A stretch of DNA of 21,978 nt from JAICIG01 sp035532215. Lineage in GTDB: Bacteria; Planctomycetota; Planctomycetia; Pirellulales; JAICIG01. The translations under genes and the position numbers were made by a program. Below are positions 7,030-15,430 of this stretch, piece by piece (the first letter of the stretch is position 1; the number at the start of each line of letters is the position of its first letter). The stretch is from positions 1 to 21,978 of the forward strand of contig DATKRK010000311.1 in NCBI GenBank assembly GCA_035532215.1, given 5' to 3'. The notes below the pieces were generated by a model that ran no database searches, was not told the origin of the DNA, and saw only the letters and a list, made by a program, of their open reading frames with translations.

Positions 7030-7749
7030 ATGGCCGAGAACGGAACGCGAGCGGTCCAGGGGCTGCTGTTCGACATGGGCGACGTGCTCTACGACGCCAC
7101 GGTCTGGCGTCGCTGGCTGCTGCAATTGTTGCACCGCATGGGATTGCACGCGCAATATCGCAGCTTCTTCAAGCTTTGGGATTGCGACTTTCTCGACGAC
7201 GTTCATTGCGGGCGGCGCGAGTACGGCGAAGCCTTTCAGGCGTTTTTGCTTGCCGCCGGCTTGACTCGCGGCCAAATCGATGAGGTCGAAGCGGCCAGCC
7301 AGGCCCGGAAGCGCGAATTGGAACGCGGCGTGCGACCGTTTCCCGGCATTCGCGGCGTGCTCCATCGACTGCACGAGGCCGGCATGACGCTGGGCGTGCT
7401 GAGCGATTCAGAATCGACGGCCGAGGAATTGCAACTCCGACTGAACCAACTCGGCATCGGGCATTGCTTTATCGCCGTCGTGTCTTCGATCGACCTGGAA
7501 CGCACCAAGCCCGACCCCGTGTGCTACCGCGCAGCCGTCGCCGCGATGGGGTTGCCCGCGGAGTCGACCGCCTTTATCGGGCACGACGCCGAAGAGTTGG
7601 CCGGCGCCCGCGCCGTCGGCATGAGGGCCTGGGCCTTCAATTTCGACGCGGATGCCGTGGCCGATCGGTATTTGGTGCGATTCGACGAATTGCTGCAGTG
7701 CATCGACCGGCGAGAGCGGCTTGCGATGGCGAACACGAGGGCAGTCTGA
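7030..7749 (+). CDS. HAD-superfamily hydrolase
   Basis: This 239-residue haloacid dehalogenase-type protein is probably a sugar phosphatase. Motif I is LLFDMGDVLYD with nucleophile Asp15. The residue at +2, usually Asp, is Gly17, as in the FDLGGVL/YihX-like branch. Motif II is LGVLSDSES (Ser125), motif III is Lys160 in TKPDPVCYRAA, and motif IV is FIGHDAEELAGARAVG with Asp186. A helical cap lies at about 25-105. The ATG at 7030 lies about 10 residues before motif I and has GAGG at 7017-7020 at a 9-nt spacing. The frame is open further upstream to 6820, but that part is not HAD-like. Lying between the NeuB-like and glycosyltransferase genes, it could remove the phosphate from a nonulosonate phosphate (NANP is also a HAD enzyme). 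That role is inferred. Confidence 0.88.
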   Translation: MAENGTRAVQGLLFDMGDVLYDATVWRRWLLQLLHRMGLHAQYRSFFKLWDCDFLDDVHCGRREYGEAFQAFLLAAGLTRGQIDEVEAASQARKRELERGVRPFPGIRGVLHRLHEAGMTLGVLSDSESTAEELQLRLNQLGIGHCFIAVVSSIDLERTKPDPVCYRAAVAAMGLPAESTAFIGHDAEELAGARAVGMRAWAFNFDADAVADRYLVRFDELLQCIDRRERLAMANTRAV

Positions 7750-7750
7750 G

Positions 7751-9574
7751 ATGCAGGTTTTTGCGCGCCATGTGTTGGCGGCTGGCCATGCCGACGCCGC
7801 GGCGCCGGCGTTGTTGCTCGAAGGCGCCTGGCCCCAATCAACTTTCGCCGCCGAACGCTGGTCGCTCGATGAAGCGATCGACGATCGCTGCCGATGGATC
7901 GACCGCACCGCCGCGGAACTCGCCGAGCGGCTCGGCAAGGCGCACGTCAATCCTTTAGCTGCCGGGCGCCCGGGGTTGAGCCCAGGCGAAGCCCCAGTTT
8001 GCAGAAACAAGGCGGCAGGAGACGCCGGCGGCGAAATCACGTTCGCCTACCTGAACGCCCTGGCGTTGCGATATTACTTCGTCAAGTTGCTCCGCGTCGT
8101 AGCTTTCTTCGATCAGATCCGGCGACCGGCGGCGTCGGAACCAATCTGCTTGCACGCCGCTGGCGGCCGCGATGAGGATTACGTCGATCTGTTTTCCGAA
8201 CTTGCCCGCACGCATGGCTTCGCGGGGCAGATCGTTTGGCGCGAAGCTGCGGAGAACACGGCGCCCGCGTCCGACGAAATGCGAGCCTGGCGACGCTGGG
8301 CGGCTCAGGCCGACGATCTGTTTCCGGCTGTCGCCGCCGCCGATAGCGACGACCGCATCGTGCTCTGCGGCAACCCGCGCTTGCTCGATCCGGTGTGCGC
8401 CGCCCTGCTGGCGCGAGGTTGCCGCGTTTGGTGGTTGTACGAGCGGTTCGCGGTGCGTTCCTGGTGGCGCTGGCGTCGAGCGGGCGTCGGACAATTGGTT
8501 TGCGAAAGCGCTCTCGATCGTCCTTGCCGCTTCAACGACGGCGGCCCGGTCGGCAAGCTGGAGGTTCGAGGCGTCGACCTCGCGCCCGCTGTGGAACGTT
8601 GGCTAAGTCGACAGGCGGCGCAGTGCGGCGCGGCGCAATCGCGGCTGGTCGCGCAAATCGACGAGCACTTTCGCGCGGTGCAACCGACGGGCCTCGTGCT
8701 CGACGAGGATGCCACCCCGCTCAAGCGCGCAGCCACGGCCCTGGCGAGACGCTGCCACGCGCGCTCGATCGTCGTGCAGCATGGAGCGCCGTGCGGCCCG
8801 TTCGGCTTTGCGCCGCAGGCGGCCGATCGGCTCTGCGCGTGGGGGGCTTCTTCGCGCGAACAGTTGTTGCACTTTGGCGCCGCGGCGGAGCGCATTTGCG
8901 TGACCGGCTGGCCGCAGATCGAAAGGCGGTTGTGCGAGTATCGCAACAAGCCGCCGCAACGGTCTAAACGCACCTCCAAAAGAATTCTCTTGCTGGCCAC
9001 CTTGCCGCCTGACGACTCCCGTCCCGATACCGTTTCGTTTCACCTCACCCGGCGAACGCACGAGCAAATGCTCGACATGGCTTGCGCGGCGGTCGCCGGG
9101 CTGCCGCAAGCCAGGCTTACGATCAAGCTCCATCCGCGCTGCGGCGAAGACGCCGTTTTTCTCGAGGCGCTCGCTCGTCATCCGGGACTGAAAGGCGAAG
9201 TCGTCCGTTCGCGCAAGCTCGATCGGCTGATCGCCGAAAGCGATTGCGTGCTCAGTTGCGCGTCGACTTCGGGCATCGAAGCGGCGCTGGCCGGGGCGCC
9301 CGTCGTTCAACTGCTGCCCGTCGGATCGGGCGAAATTCTGCCCGCCGATCGCTGGGGCATGTTGGGATCGGCGCGTCAGCCAAGCGAATTGGAAGCATTG
9401 CTGAGCGAGGCGCTCGCGCGCGGCTGGCAGAAGCCGGAAGACCTCGCGCAAAGCTTCGACGGCATCTGCTCGCGCGACCCTCGGCGTTCGGCCGTCGACC
9501 GCATAGTCGACACATTGCTCCAAACGGATCTCGTCGAGGCCGCGCCGGCAAACGCAGACTCACGCGGGTGTTGA
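7751..9574 (+). CDS. Capsule-type GT-B glycosyltransferase
   Basis: This 607-residue protein has a poorly conserved N-terminal half and a recognisable GT-B C-terminal half. The C-terminal marks are VVQHG (341-345), the WG and VTGWP segments (about 364 and 384-388), KLHPR (459-463), and SDCVLSCASTSGIEAALAGAPVVQLLP (two blocks, 497-523). These occur in polysialyl-, CDP-glycerol- and capsule-polysaccharide transferases, where the His residues bind the nucleotide donor. With a NeuB-like and a cytidylyltransferase-like gene upstream, a CMP-nonulosonate donor is plausible but not shown. ATG 7751 follows the HAD stop by one base and has GAGGG at 7737-7741. Residues about 70-85 are encoded by a palindromic GC-rich patch that looks inserted. 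No signal peptide or obvious membrane span is present, so it is probably cytoplasmic or peripheral. Confidence 0.8.
   Translation: MQVFARHVLAAGHADAAAPALLLEGAWPQSTFAAERWSLDEAIDDRCRWIDRTAAELAERLGKAHVNPLAAGRPGLSPGEAPVCRNKAAGDAGGEITFAYLNALALRYYFVKLLRVVAFFDQIRRPAASEPICLHAAGGRDEDYVDLFSELARTHGFAGQIVWREAAENTAPASDEMRAWRRWAAQADDLFPAVAAADSDDRIVLCGNPRLLDPVCAALLARGCRVWWLYERFAVRSWWRWRRAGVGQLVCESALDRPCRFNDGGPVGKLEVRGVDLAPAVERWLSRQAAQCGAAQSRLVAQIDEHFRAVQPTGLVLDEDATPLKRAATALARRCHARSIVVQHGAPCGPFGFAPQAADRLCAWGASSREQLLHFGAAAERICVTGWPQIERRLCEYRNKPPQRSKRTSKRILLLATLPPDDSRPDTVSFHLTRRTHEQMLDMACAAVAGLPQARLTIKLHPRCGEDAVFLEALARHPGLKGEVVRSRKLDRLIAESDCVLSCASTSGIEAALAGAPVVQLLPVGSGEILPADRWGMLGSARQPSELEALLSEALARGWQKPEDLAQSFDGICSRDPRRSAVDRIVDTLLQTDLVEAAPANADSRGC
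7961..7997. repeat. Palindromic GC-rich patch inside the glycosyltransferase gene
   Basis: A perfect 12-bp palindrome CCGGGCGCCCGG (7962-7973) is followed by an imperfect stem, GGGG (7972-7975) with CCCC (7992-7995). The patch resembles the hairpin cores at 22-171 in its CCGGGCG/CGCCCGG arms. It encodes a Gly/Pro-rich stretch (RPGLSPGEAP) at about residues 73-82 of an otherwise helical N-terminal region, suggesting an in-frame insertion. Confidence 0.45.
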
Positions 9575-10168
9575 GGAAGGGGATGCGGCACGGAGCCACG
9601 GAGAACGGAGCCACGGAGAGCCCAGCGCGGCCCTTCGGCCGCAACCAATTGAGCCACGGATGGAACACGGATAAAACACGGATGAAATGCAGAATGAGGC
9701 TCTTTCGCAGGATCCATGAGTGGTTTTATCGCTGGTTAGCATGGTTGGGGTTGCGTTTACCAAGGCATTGCCGGGCAAATAAACGTGGCGTTAGTAAGTG
9801 AGACGCCGGTGAGGAGCCGAATTGGAAAACACCATGTCCGATCCGTGTTCGATCCGTGTTTCATCCGTGGCTCGCCTCCGCCAAAAGCGCCGCATGAATC
9901 TTCGCGAGACACGGAGAAATAGAACGTTTGTAGTACAGAGAACACCGAGAAGGAGAAAAAAGAAGACAGAGAAGCAGTAGTGATTAAGTGCTTGTGTTTG
10001 GCGACCATTGTACTAAATGGCATCTCTTAACGTTGATCCGTAATTTCAATTTCCTCATACCTTTGTCTCTCTCGGTGCTCTCTGTGCTCTCCGTAGCTCC
10101 ATGACTCCGTGGTGAACTCCCCCCGAATCGCCTTAGAGTCAAAAAACTGAAATAGGAAGAATCGCCTG
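9575..10168. repeat. Intergenic block of nested inverted repeats (CACGGAG/ACACGGAT family)
   Basis: This 594-bp gap holds no credible gene. Inner arms 9651-9683 and 9841-9873 are inverted copies, identical at 30 of 33 positions, each built from three ACGGAT units. Flanking them are CACGGAG-type tracts at 9590-9620 and 9908-9970 and the opposite-strand counterpart at 10061-10117, whose minus strand begins GTTCACCACG. Short open frames here are translations of the repeats. The segment 9690-9830 between the inner arms has no recognisable content. An AGGAAG ribosome site for the next gene lies at 10154-10159. Confidence 0.85.
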
Positions 10169-11704
10169 ATGTCCGTTTGCTCCGAACCCGCTCCGTTTGC
10201 GGCGGCTCCCGAGCGCGTGGCCCCGGTCAGCGGTTGGCGGCGGATGCTGGCGGATTCTCTGTTGGTCAGCGCGGCGACCATCGTTTGCCAGGGTTTGGCG
10301 GTCGCGACCAGCCTGTTGCTGCGATTTGTGCTCGATCCGGCGCAGATGGGCGTCTGGCAGGGGCTCAAACTTTTTTTGAATTACGCCAACTATGCCAATC
10401 TCGGCATCAGCAAAGGCGCCGCTCGCGAGCTGACCGTCGCGCTCGGCAAAGGCGACGTCGCCGAGGCCGAGCAAGGGCTCAACCTGGCGTTCACCGTCAA
10501 TACGCTCAGCAGCTTGCTCTATGGCGCCTTGTTGGCGGCGGCCGGCTTGTGGATCGGCCTTTCCAGCGGCGGAATCGGGCGTAACGCTTGGACGCTCGGC
10601 CTGCTCGCGTTGGCGGTACTGGTCGTGGTGCAGCGACATCTTACGTTTCACGTGACCATCCTGCGTTGCCGCCAGGCGTTCGCCTTGACGTCGAAGCTGG
10701 CGATCGTCGAAGGCGCGCTGACGTTGTTGGTCGTCGGCGGATGCGCATATTCGTGGGGGCTCCAGGGTTTATATGCCGGCACGCTGCTGGTGTTGTTGGC
10801 TTCGCTGGCTTACCTCAAAGCCTGCGGCGCCGAGCCGTTCGCCTGGGCGTGGAACCGGCGCGAGATCGCCCGGCTGATCGGCATCGGCGGGCCGATTCTA
10901 CTGGCCGGCGCCGCGAGCGTGCTGTTGCAATCGATCGACCGATTGATGATCTTGGCCTGCTCCGAAAGCCGCGAATTCGAATTGGGCTGTTACTCGTTGT
11001 CGCTGTTGGTCGGCGGCCAAATCAGCGGCCTGGCCAACATGCTGTCGCTGGTGATGGGACCGCGGTACGGCGAACTCTTCGGCAGCACGGGCCAACGCCG
11101 TAGCGTGGCCTTGCTGGCGGCTCGGGCCAGCGAGTTACAAGCTTGTCTGCTGGCGCTGGCCGGCGGCTGGGCGATCGTCTTGGCCGTGCCGGTGCTCGGG
11201 CGGCTATTTCCGGCGTATCGCCCCGGCGTGGCGCCCGCGGTGTGGCTCGTGCCGGGCGCCGTGGCGCTCGGCCTCGGCTTGCCGGCCAATCAATATCTGG
11301 TGGCCGTCTATCGCGAACGCTGGGCATTGGCCGCCGTGCTCTCGGGCGTCGTGCTGGCCGCGCTGGGCAGCTACGCGGCGTTGGCCGGCGGCTATGGGCT
11401 TGTCGGGGTGGCGGCCAGCACGTCTTGCGCGTACGTCGTTCACTTTGTGTTGCTGGCTGCGATTTCGCTGTGGCTTGAACTCGACGCGGCGGCCCGCATG
11501 CGATACGTGCTGGGAATGTCGCTGATTCTAGGACCCGTGCTCGGCCTGGCGGCGTGGTTGGAATACGCCTGGCCCGGCGATGAGGCGAATCTCGCCTCGG
11601 CCGCGTTCAAAGCATGTCTCGTATTCGCGGCCTGGCTGAGCGCCGCCGCTATCGGATGGCATTGCGGCTGGCGCGAAATCTGCCGCGAGGAGCGAGGCCA
11701 ATGA
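10169..11704 (+). CDS. Wzx-like polysaccharide flippase (MOP superfamily)
   Basis: This 511-residue inner-membrane protein is hydrophobic almost throughout, with roughly 12-14 predicted spans from about residue 28. That is typical of O-antigen/teichoic acid flippases, which move lipid-linked glycan units across the membrane. The early segment GVWQGLKLFLNYANYANLGISKGAARELTVALGKGD has the family's loop pattern (short polar loops, Gly-rich helices). The mid-protein segment LIGIGGPILLAGAASVLL and then SIDRLMI is characteristic. ATG 10169 has AGGAAG at a 9-nt spacing. The stop overlaps the next start by 4 nt. It follows the nonulosonate-like cluster after a repeat block, so it may export that glycan, but it could be a separate transcription unit. 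Family assignment is good; substrate unknown. Confidence 0.88.
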   Translation: MSVCSEPAPFAAAPERVAPVSGWRRMLADSLLVSAATIVCQGLAVATSLLLRFVLDPAQMGVWQGLKLFLNYANYANLGISKGAARELTVALGKGDVAEAEQGLNLAFTVNTLSSLLYGALLAAAGLWIGLSSGGIGRNAWTLGLLALAVLVVVQRHLTFHVTILRCRQAFALTSKLAIVEGALTLLVVGGCAYSWGLQGLYAGTLLVLLASLAYLKACGAEPFAWAWNRREIARLIGIGGPILLAGAASVLLQSIDRLMILACSESREFELGCYSLSLLVGGQISGLANMLSLVMGPRYGELFGSTGQRRSVALLAARASELQACLLALAGGWAIVLAVPVLGRLFPAYRPGVAPAVWLVPGAVALGLGLPANQYLVAVYRERWALAAVLSGVVLAALGSYAALAGGYGLVGVAASTSCAYVVHFVLLAAISLWLELDAAARMRYVLGMSLILGPVLGLAAWLEYAWPGDEANLASAAFKACLVFAAWLSAAAIGWHCGWREICREERGQ

Positions 11705-12588
11705 CGCGCCTGCCCTTGGCCGAACTCGAACGACGCTGCCAGAAGCCCGACTATCGGCTGATCGGCAACTGGATGGCGCGCCGAGTCAGCCGGCCTCTGG
11801 CGCTCAGGGTGACCTGGCTCGTGCTGCCGTGGGGATTGTCGGCGCATGCCGCGACCGGCCTGGCCGCGCTGGCGGCTGCGGCCTCGGCCGTGTCTTTCGG
11901 TTATGGCAGCCTGTCGAGTTGGCTGCTGGGCGCCGCGCTGTTGCAAGTCTGGTATCTGCTCGATCACGTCGACGGCCAGCTTGCCCGGTTCCACGGCGCG
12001 GCTTCGCTCGACGGCGTGCAGCTCGATTATCTGATGCACCACGTCGTCAACCTGATCGTGCCGTGGGGGCTCGGCTTTGGACTGGCCGGCCGACCGCTCG
12101 ACGCGACGTGGCTCGTGCTCGGGTTAGTTTTCAGCCTTGGACTCGTGGCGATCGGCCTGGTCAACGACACGCGTTACAAGGCTTTCATCGAGCGGTTGAA
12201 ATCGCTCGAAGGGGAACTGCGCGTCGTCGGCGGCGCGGGCGGCCGGCCGGCGCCCGCGCCGCCGCTTCCGCGGCGCCCGTTGAAGCTGGCTGCGTACACG
12301 GCTCGCAAAGCGTGCGAAATTCACGTGGTGATGAACGCGCTGACGATTGTGGCCGCCGCCGAGTGGCTGCTCGACGATCGGGCGTTTGTCATCGCGCGGC
12401 TCTACTTACTGCTGATGGCGCCGGGCGCCTTGATCGTGGCCCTGGCGACAATCGTTCGTTTGCTCCGAGCAGAAAGCTGCGAGCAAGAATTCGCCAGGTG
12501 GTATCGCCCAGCGGACGGCCATCTGCTCTCCTTCGACGGCCGGCGCTGGCAAGTTCTGCCTGAGGGTGATTCTGGGCGTATCGAATGA
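11701..12588 (+). CDS. CDP-alcohol phosphatidyltransferase-like membrane protein
   Basis: This 295-residue protein has about six membrane spans. It carries the CDP-alcohol phosphotransferase signature D88-x2-D91-G-x2-A95-R96-x8-G105-x3-D109-x3, but the final Asp is His113. The family transfers a phospho-alcohol head group from CDP-linked donors in the membrane. The last Asp is the proposed catalytic base, so the His may mark a subfamily with another acceptor or mechanism. ATG 11701 overlaps the flippase stop (ATGA) and has GAGGAG at 11687-11692. The frame is open upstream but that part belongs to the flippase gene. Coupling to a flippase suggests it makes or modifies a lipid-linked glycan carrier. 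A Pro-rich cytoplasmic loop (RPAPAPPLPRRP) interrupts the middle of the protein. Confidence 0.85.
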   Translation: MTRLPLAELERRCQKPDYRLIGNWMARRVSRPLALRVTWLVLPWGLSAHAATGLAALAAAASAVSFGYGSLSSWLLGAALLQVWYLLDHVDGQLARFHGAASLDGVQLDYLMHHVVNLIVPWGLGFGLAGRPLDATWLVLGLVFSLGLVAIGLVNDTRYKAFIERLKSLEGELRVVGGAGGRPAPAPPLPRRPLKLAAYTARKACEIHVVMNALTIVAAAEWLLDDRAFVIARLYLLLMAPGALIVALATIVRLLRAESCEQEFARWYRPADGHLLSFDGRRWQVLPEGDSGRIE

Positions 12589-12625
12589 CCAACATGACTC
12601 GTCAGCGCACGCGATCGAGGGAGCT

Positions 12626-13552
12626 TCAATATTCTCCCGATACCATTCGACCGTCGCGCTTGGCGCCCAGAGCCTGGTAGACCGCCACGTGGTCGATCGT
12701 CTGGCGAATGAATCGGGCGCTGCCGTCGCCTAGCAGGAATTGCGAGCCGTCGGGATGCGCCGACTTGAAGCCCGCTTCCGTCGTCCAGTTGCAGGAGCGA
12801 TGGCAAGGGTCGGGAGAACTGTCGTCGCAGGTGTCGAAATTGATCGGAACCAGCGTGGTGCAGTAGCCGTTGCCGTCGTTGGTGTAGGCCCAGCCGTTGC
12901 GCGCGTGTTCGGAGCAACGCGGGCGGACCTCTCCAAAAAAAATCGTATTGGACAAGCCGTCCGTCACCTCCTGCAGTCGAGTCGAAACGGCGACCCGCGT
13001 AAATGGGCCGGCGTAGTTCAACGGATCGTCCAGCGGCGCCATTGAAAGCGATTGCCAAGGATTGGGGCAGGAGCAGTTCACGTTGTTGAAGACGTCCGTC
13101 GGCCCGCGCGACGCGGAATAGTTATGGACGGCGCGACCGTAGTACGTCGCCGCGCTATCGTCGCTGGGACAGCGATAGACGGGAACGGGGGCCGAAGCGA
13201 GCAAGTTCGCCGTGCCGGGCATCAAGGCGCCATCGGTGCTCGGCAAGGTGAAGTTGAAAACCTGGTAAAGCTGATTCTGCTCGACAAACGGCAGCAGTTG
13301 AATGAGAATCGGCCCGTGATAGACTCCCAGCGACGGCTGCCAAAACGCCCCAGGCGGAAGTTGCTTGAAGGTTTGTTCGTAGTTGGCCAACGCCAACCCG
13401 ATCTGCTTGAGATTGCTGTTGCACTGCGCGCGGCGCGCGGCTTCGCGGGCCGCCTGTACGGCCGGCAGCAGCAAGGCCACCAGCACGCCGATGATGGCGA
13501 TGACCACGAGCAGTTCGACCAACGTAAAGCCGTGAAAGGGTTTTCTGGCCAT
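12626..13552 (-). CDS. DUF1559 pseudopilin-like protein
   Basis: This 308-residue planctomycete-type protein has a type IV prepilin/pseudopilin N-terminus: short basic leader MARKPFHG, then FTLVELLVVIAIIGVLVALLLPAVQAAREAARR as cleavage/methylation site plus membrane helix. The DUF1559 domain follows, with the typical QCNSNLKQIGLALANYEQ and LPPGAF segments and a late FLLGDGSARFI. Planctomycetes carry many such paralogues; their exact function is not established. Several Cys residues in the middle (NCSCP, RPRCSE, DTCDD, CHRSC) suggest disulfides in the periplasm. ATG 13550-13552 has a GGGAG site upstream. It lies 81 bp downstream of the ABC transporter gene on the same strand and converges with the phosphatidyltransferase gene across 37 bp. 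Confidence 0.95.
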   Translation of the reverse strand: MARKPFHGFTLVELLVVIAIIGVLVALLLPAVQAAREAARRAQCNSNLKQIGLALANYEQTFKQLPPGAFWQPSLGVYHGPILIQLLPFVEQNQLYQVFNFTLPSTDGALMPGTANLLASAPVPVYRCPSDDSAATYYGRAVHNYSASRGPTDVFNNVNCSCPNPWQSLSMAPLDDPLNYAGPFTRVAVSTRLQEVTDGLSNTIFFGEVRPRCSEHARNGWAYTNDGNGYCTTLVPINFDTCDDSSPDPCHRSCNWTTEAGFKSAHPDGSQFLLGDGSARFIRQTIDHVAVYQALGAKRDGRMVSGEY

Positions 13553-13633
13553 GATTCGCTCCCGCCTTGATTCGGCGTCTGATCGTTTCGAAACCTGGTT
13601 TGACGGTTGTTTCCTACCGAATGACCGGATCCG

Positions 13634-15430
13634 CTAAGTCTCCGCCAGCGCCGCGTCGGGCCGCCGCGAGTTCGCGTGGCTGCGATAAAAGCGGCGAAAC
13701 GCGGAGTCTCGCGACAGCAATTCTTCGCGCCCGCCTTGCTCGACGATCCGCCCGCCGTCGAGCACCAACACGAGGTCCGCTCTTGCCAGCGTGGACATCC
13801 GATGCGCGATGATCACCGTGGTTCGGCCGCGCATCAGGCGCTCCAACGATTCGAGCAGGCAGGCCTCGGTTTGGGAGTCGAGGGCCGAAGTCGGTTCGTC
13901 CAGGACCAAGATCGGGGCGTCCTTCAGAAAAGCCCGAGCAATCGCCAGCCGTTGCCGCTGCCCGCCCGACAAGTTGACTCCGCGTTCGCCCAAGAGCGTG
14001 TCGTAACCGTCGGGCAAAGCGCGAATGAATTCGTCGGCTTGCGCCTGCCTGGCGGCCTCCTCGATCTCTTCGCGCGACGTTGCGGGCCGCCCGACCGCGA
14101 TGTTTTCGGCGATGGTCGTCGAGAACAGCACGGCGTCTTGCAACACCACGCTGACTTGACGCCGCAGCCAGGCCAGCTTCAGGTCGCGCAAATCGCGGCC
14201 ATCGAGCAACACTTGGCCCGAGGTCGGATCGAAGAACCGCAAGAGCAGCGCCGCGAGCGTCGATTTGCCCCCGCCCGTGCGCCCCACGAGTCCGACGACC
14301 TGACCCGGCTCGATTGTCAGGTTGATCCCGCGCAGCACCGCGCGGTCGGGAGAATAGCCGAATTCGACGTCGCGAAGTTCCAGCCGCCCGCGGACTTCGG
14401 CCGGCTGCAAGGCGCCCGGCCGATCGGCGACGTCGATGGGCGTATCGAGCAGCTCGAAGACGCGCTGCAATTGAGCTTTCGCCAGGTGATAGACGTTCAT
14501 GCCTTGGCTGAATGAATTCAGCGGCTGGTAGATCATGCCCAGATAAGCCAAAAACACCAGGATGTCGCCCACGGAAAGCCGGCCGGCCAGCGCTGCCTGC
14601 GAGCCGAGCCAAACCACGAGGGCCGTGCCGGCGGCCATCGTCAGCCCGATGCTGGCGGAAAACAGTAATTGCACCGCCGCCAGCCGTTGATTCATCGCTC
14701 GGCTGCCTTGGCCCAACTCGTCGAAGGCGGCGGCGACGGCCGGCTCTTGAGTAAACGCTTTCACGATGCGTATCGAGGAGAGCGACTCCTGCACCGCGGA
14801 GACCAACCGGGTTTCCTGTTCGTGGTAACGCTGGGAATGCCGTTCGATGCTTTGGCCGAAGCGGTGGATCAGGCGCCAGAACACGGGCATGATCGCCACG
14901 GTCGCCAGGGCCAGCCAAACGTCGAGCCGTAGCATGATCAGCACGATGCCCGCCAGCGTCGCGGCGGCCGTTGCCATGGGAATCAAGGCATTGGTCAACA
15001 ACGACTGCGCCGCGTGCGTATCGTAGGCGATCCGGTAAAGCGAATCGCCGACCTTCGAGCGATCGTGATAGCTCAAGGACAACCGATGGACGTGATCGCC
15101 GACGTCGCAGCGCAATTGGTGTACGACGCTCCAGCCGGCTCGGACCAAGAGAAACTGACTTGCCGTCGCGGCCAGGCGGTGCAGCACGGCGAGCAACAGG
15201 ATCGCCAGGCATATGCCGAGCACCTCGCCCGACGCGTCGTGGCGGGCGAACGCCGGCCAAATCCGCGCCAGCCAATCGGGCGCCGGACGCTTGCTAAACA
15301 CGTAGTCGACCAATCCCTTGATCGGCCAGGGTTGCAGCAATTCAAAGGCCGACGCCGTCAGCAAGAGCAGCGCTCCGCATGCGGCGTCGCGGCCGGCCAG
15401 GCGGCGATAGGCGAGCAGTCGCCGAATCAT
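13634..15430 (-). CDS. ABC exporter, fused membrane and ATPase domains (MsbA/NdvA type)
   Basis: This 598-residue half-transporter works as a homodimer in the inner membrane. The six-span domain covers about 15-315. The nucleotide-binding domain shows Walker A GRTGGGKST (383-391), Q-loop Gln431, signature LSGGQ (487-491), Walker B ILVLDEP (507-513) and H-loop His543. All catalytic residues are present, so it should be active. The frame is open further upstream, but ATG 15430 begins the normal MIRRLL helix, has GGAGG about 7 nt upstream (complement of 15438-15444), and overlaps the stop of the GH-GT2 gene by 4 nt. This coupling suggests it exports the product of that enzyme, as beta-glucan exporters of the NdvA type do. 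A lipid or glycolipid substrate is the alternative. Confidence 0.93.
   Translation of the reverse strand: MIRRLLAYRRLAGRDAACGALLLLTASAFELLQPWPIKGLVDYVFSKRPAPDWLARIWPAFARHDASGEVLGICLAILLLAVLHRLAATASQFLLVRAGWSVVHQLRCDVGDHVHRLSLSYHDRSKVGDSLYRIAYDTHAAQSLLTNALIPMATAAATLAGIVLIMLRLDVWLALATVAIMPVFWRLIHRFGQSIERHSQRYHEQETRLVSAVQESLSSIRIVKAFTQEPAVAAAFDELGQGSRAMNQRLAAVQLLFSASIGLTMAAGTALVVWLGSQAALAGRLSVGDILVFLAYLGMIYQPLNSFSQGMNVYHLAKAQLQRVFELLDTPIDVADRPGALQPAEVRGRLELRDVEFGYSPDRAVLRGINLTIEPGQVVGLVGRTGGGKSTLAALLLRFFDPTSGQVLLDGRDLRDLKLAWLRRQVSVVLQDAVLFSTTIAENIAVGRPATSREEIEEAARQAQADEFIRALPDGYDTLLGERGVNLSGGQRQRLAIARAFLKDAPILVLDEPTSALDSQTEACLLESLERLMRGRTTVIIAHRMSTLARADLVLVLDGGRIVEQGGREELLSRDSAFRRFYRSHANSRRPDAALAET

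Noticed and set aside
9757..10023. Small minus-strand open frame of 88 codons in the repeat block
   Set aside because: Its translation consists mostly of repeat-derived residues and it has no ribosome site. It is a product of the inverted repeats.
13614..15275. Long minus-strand open frame overlapping the ABC transporter
   Set aside because: Arg/Gly-rich translation with no motif. The other frame has a complete ABC exporter.
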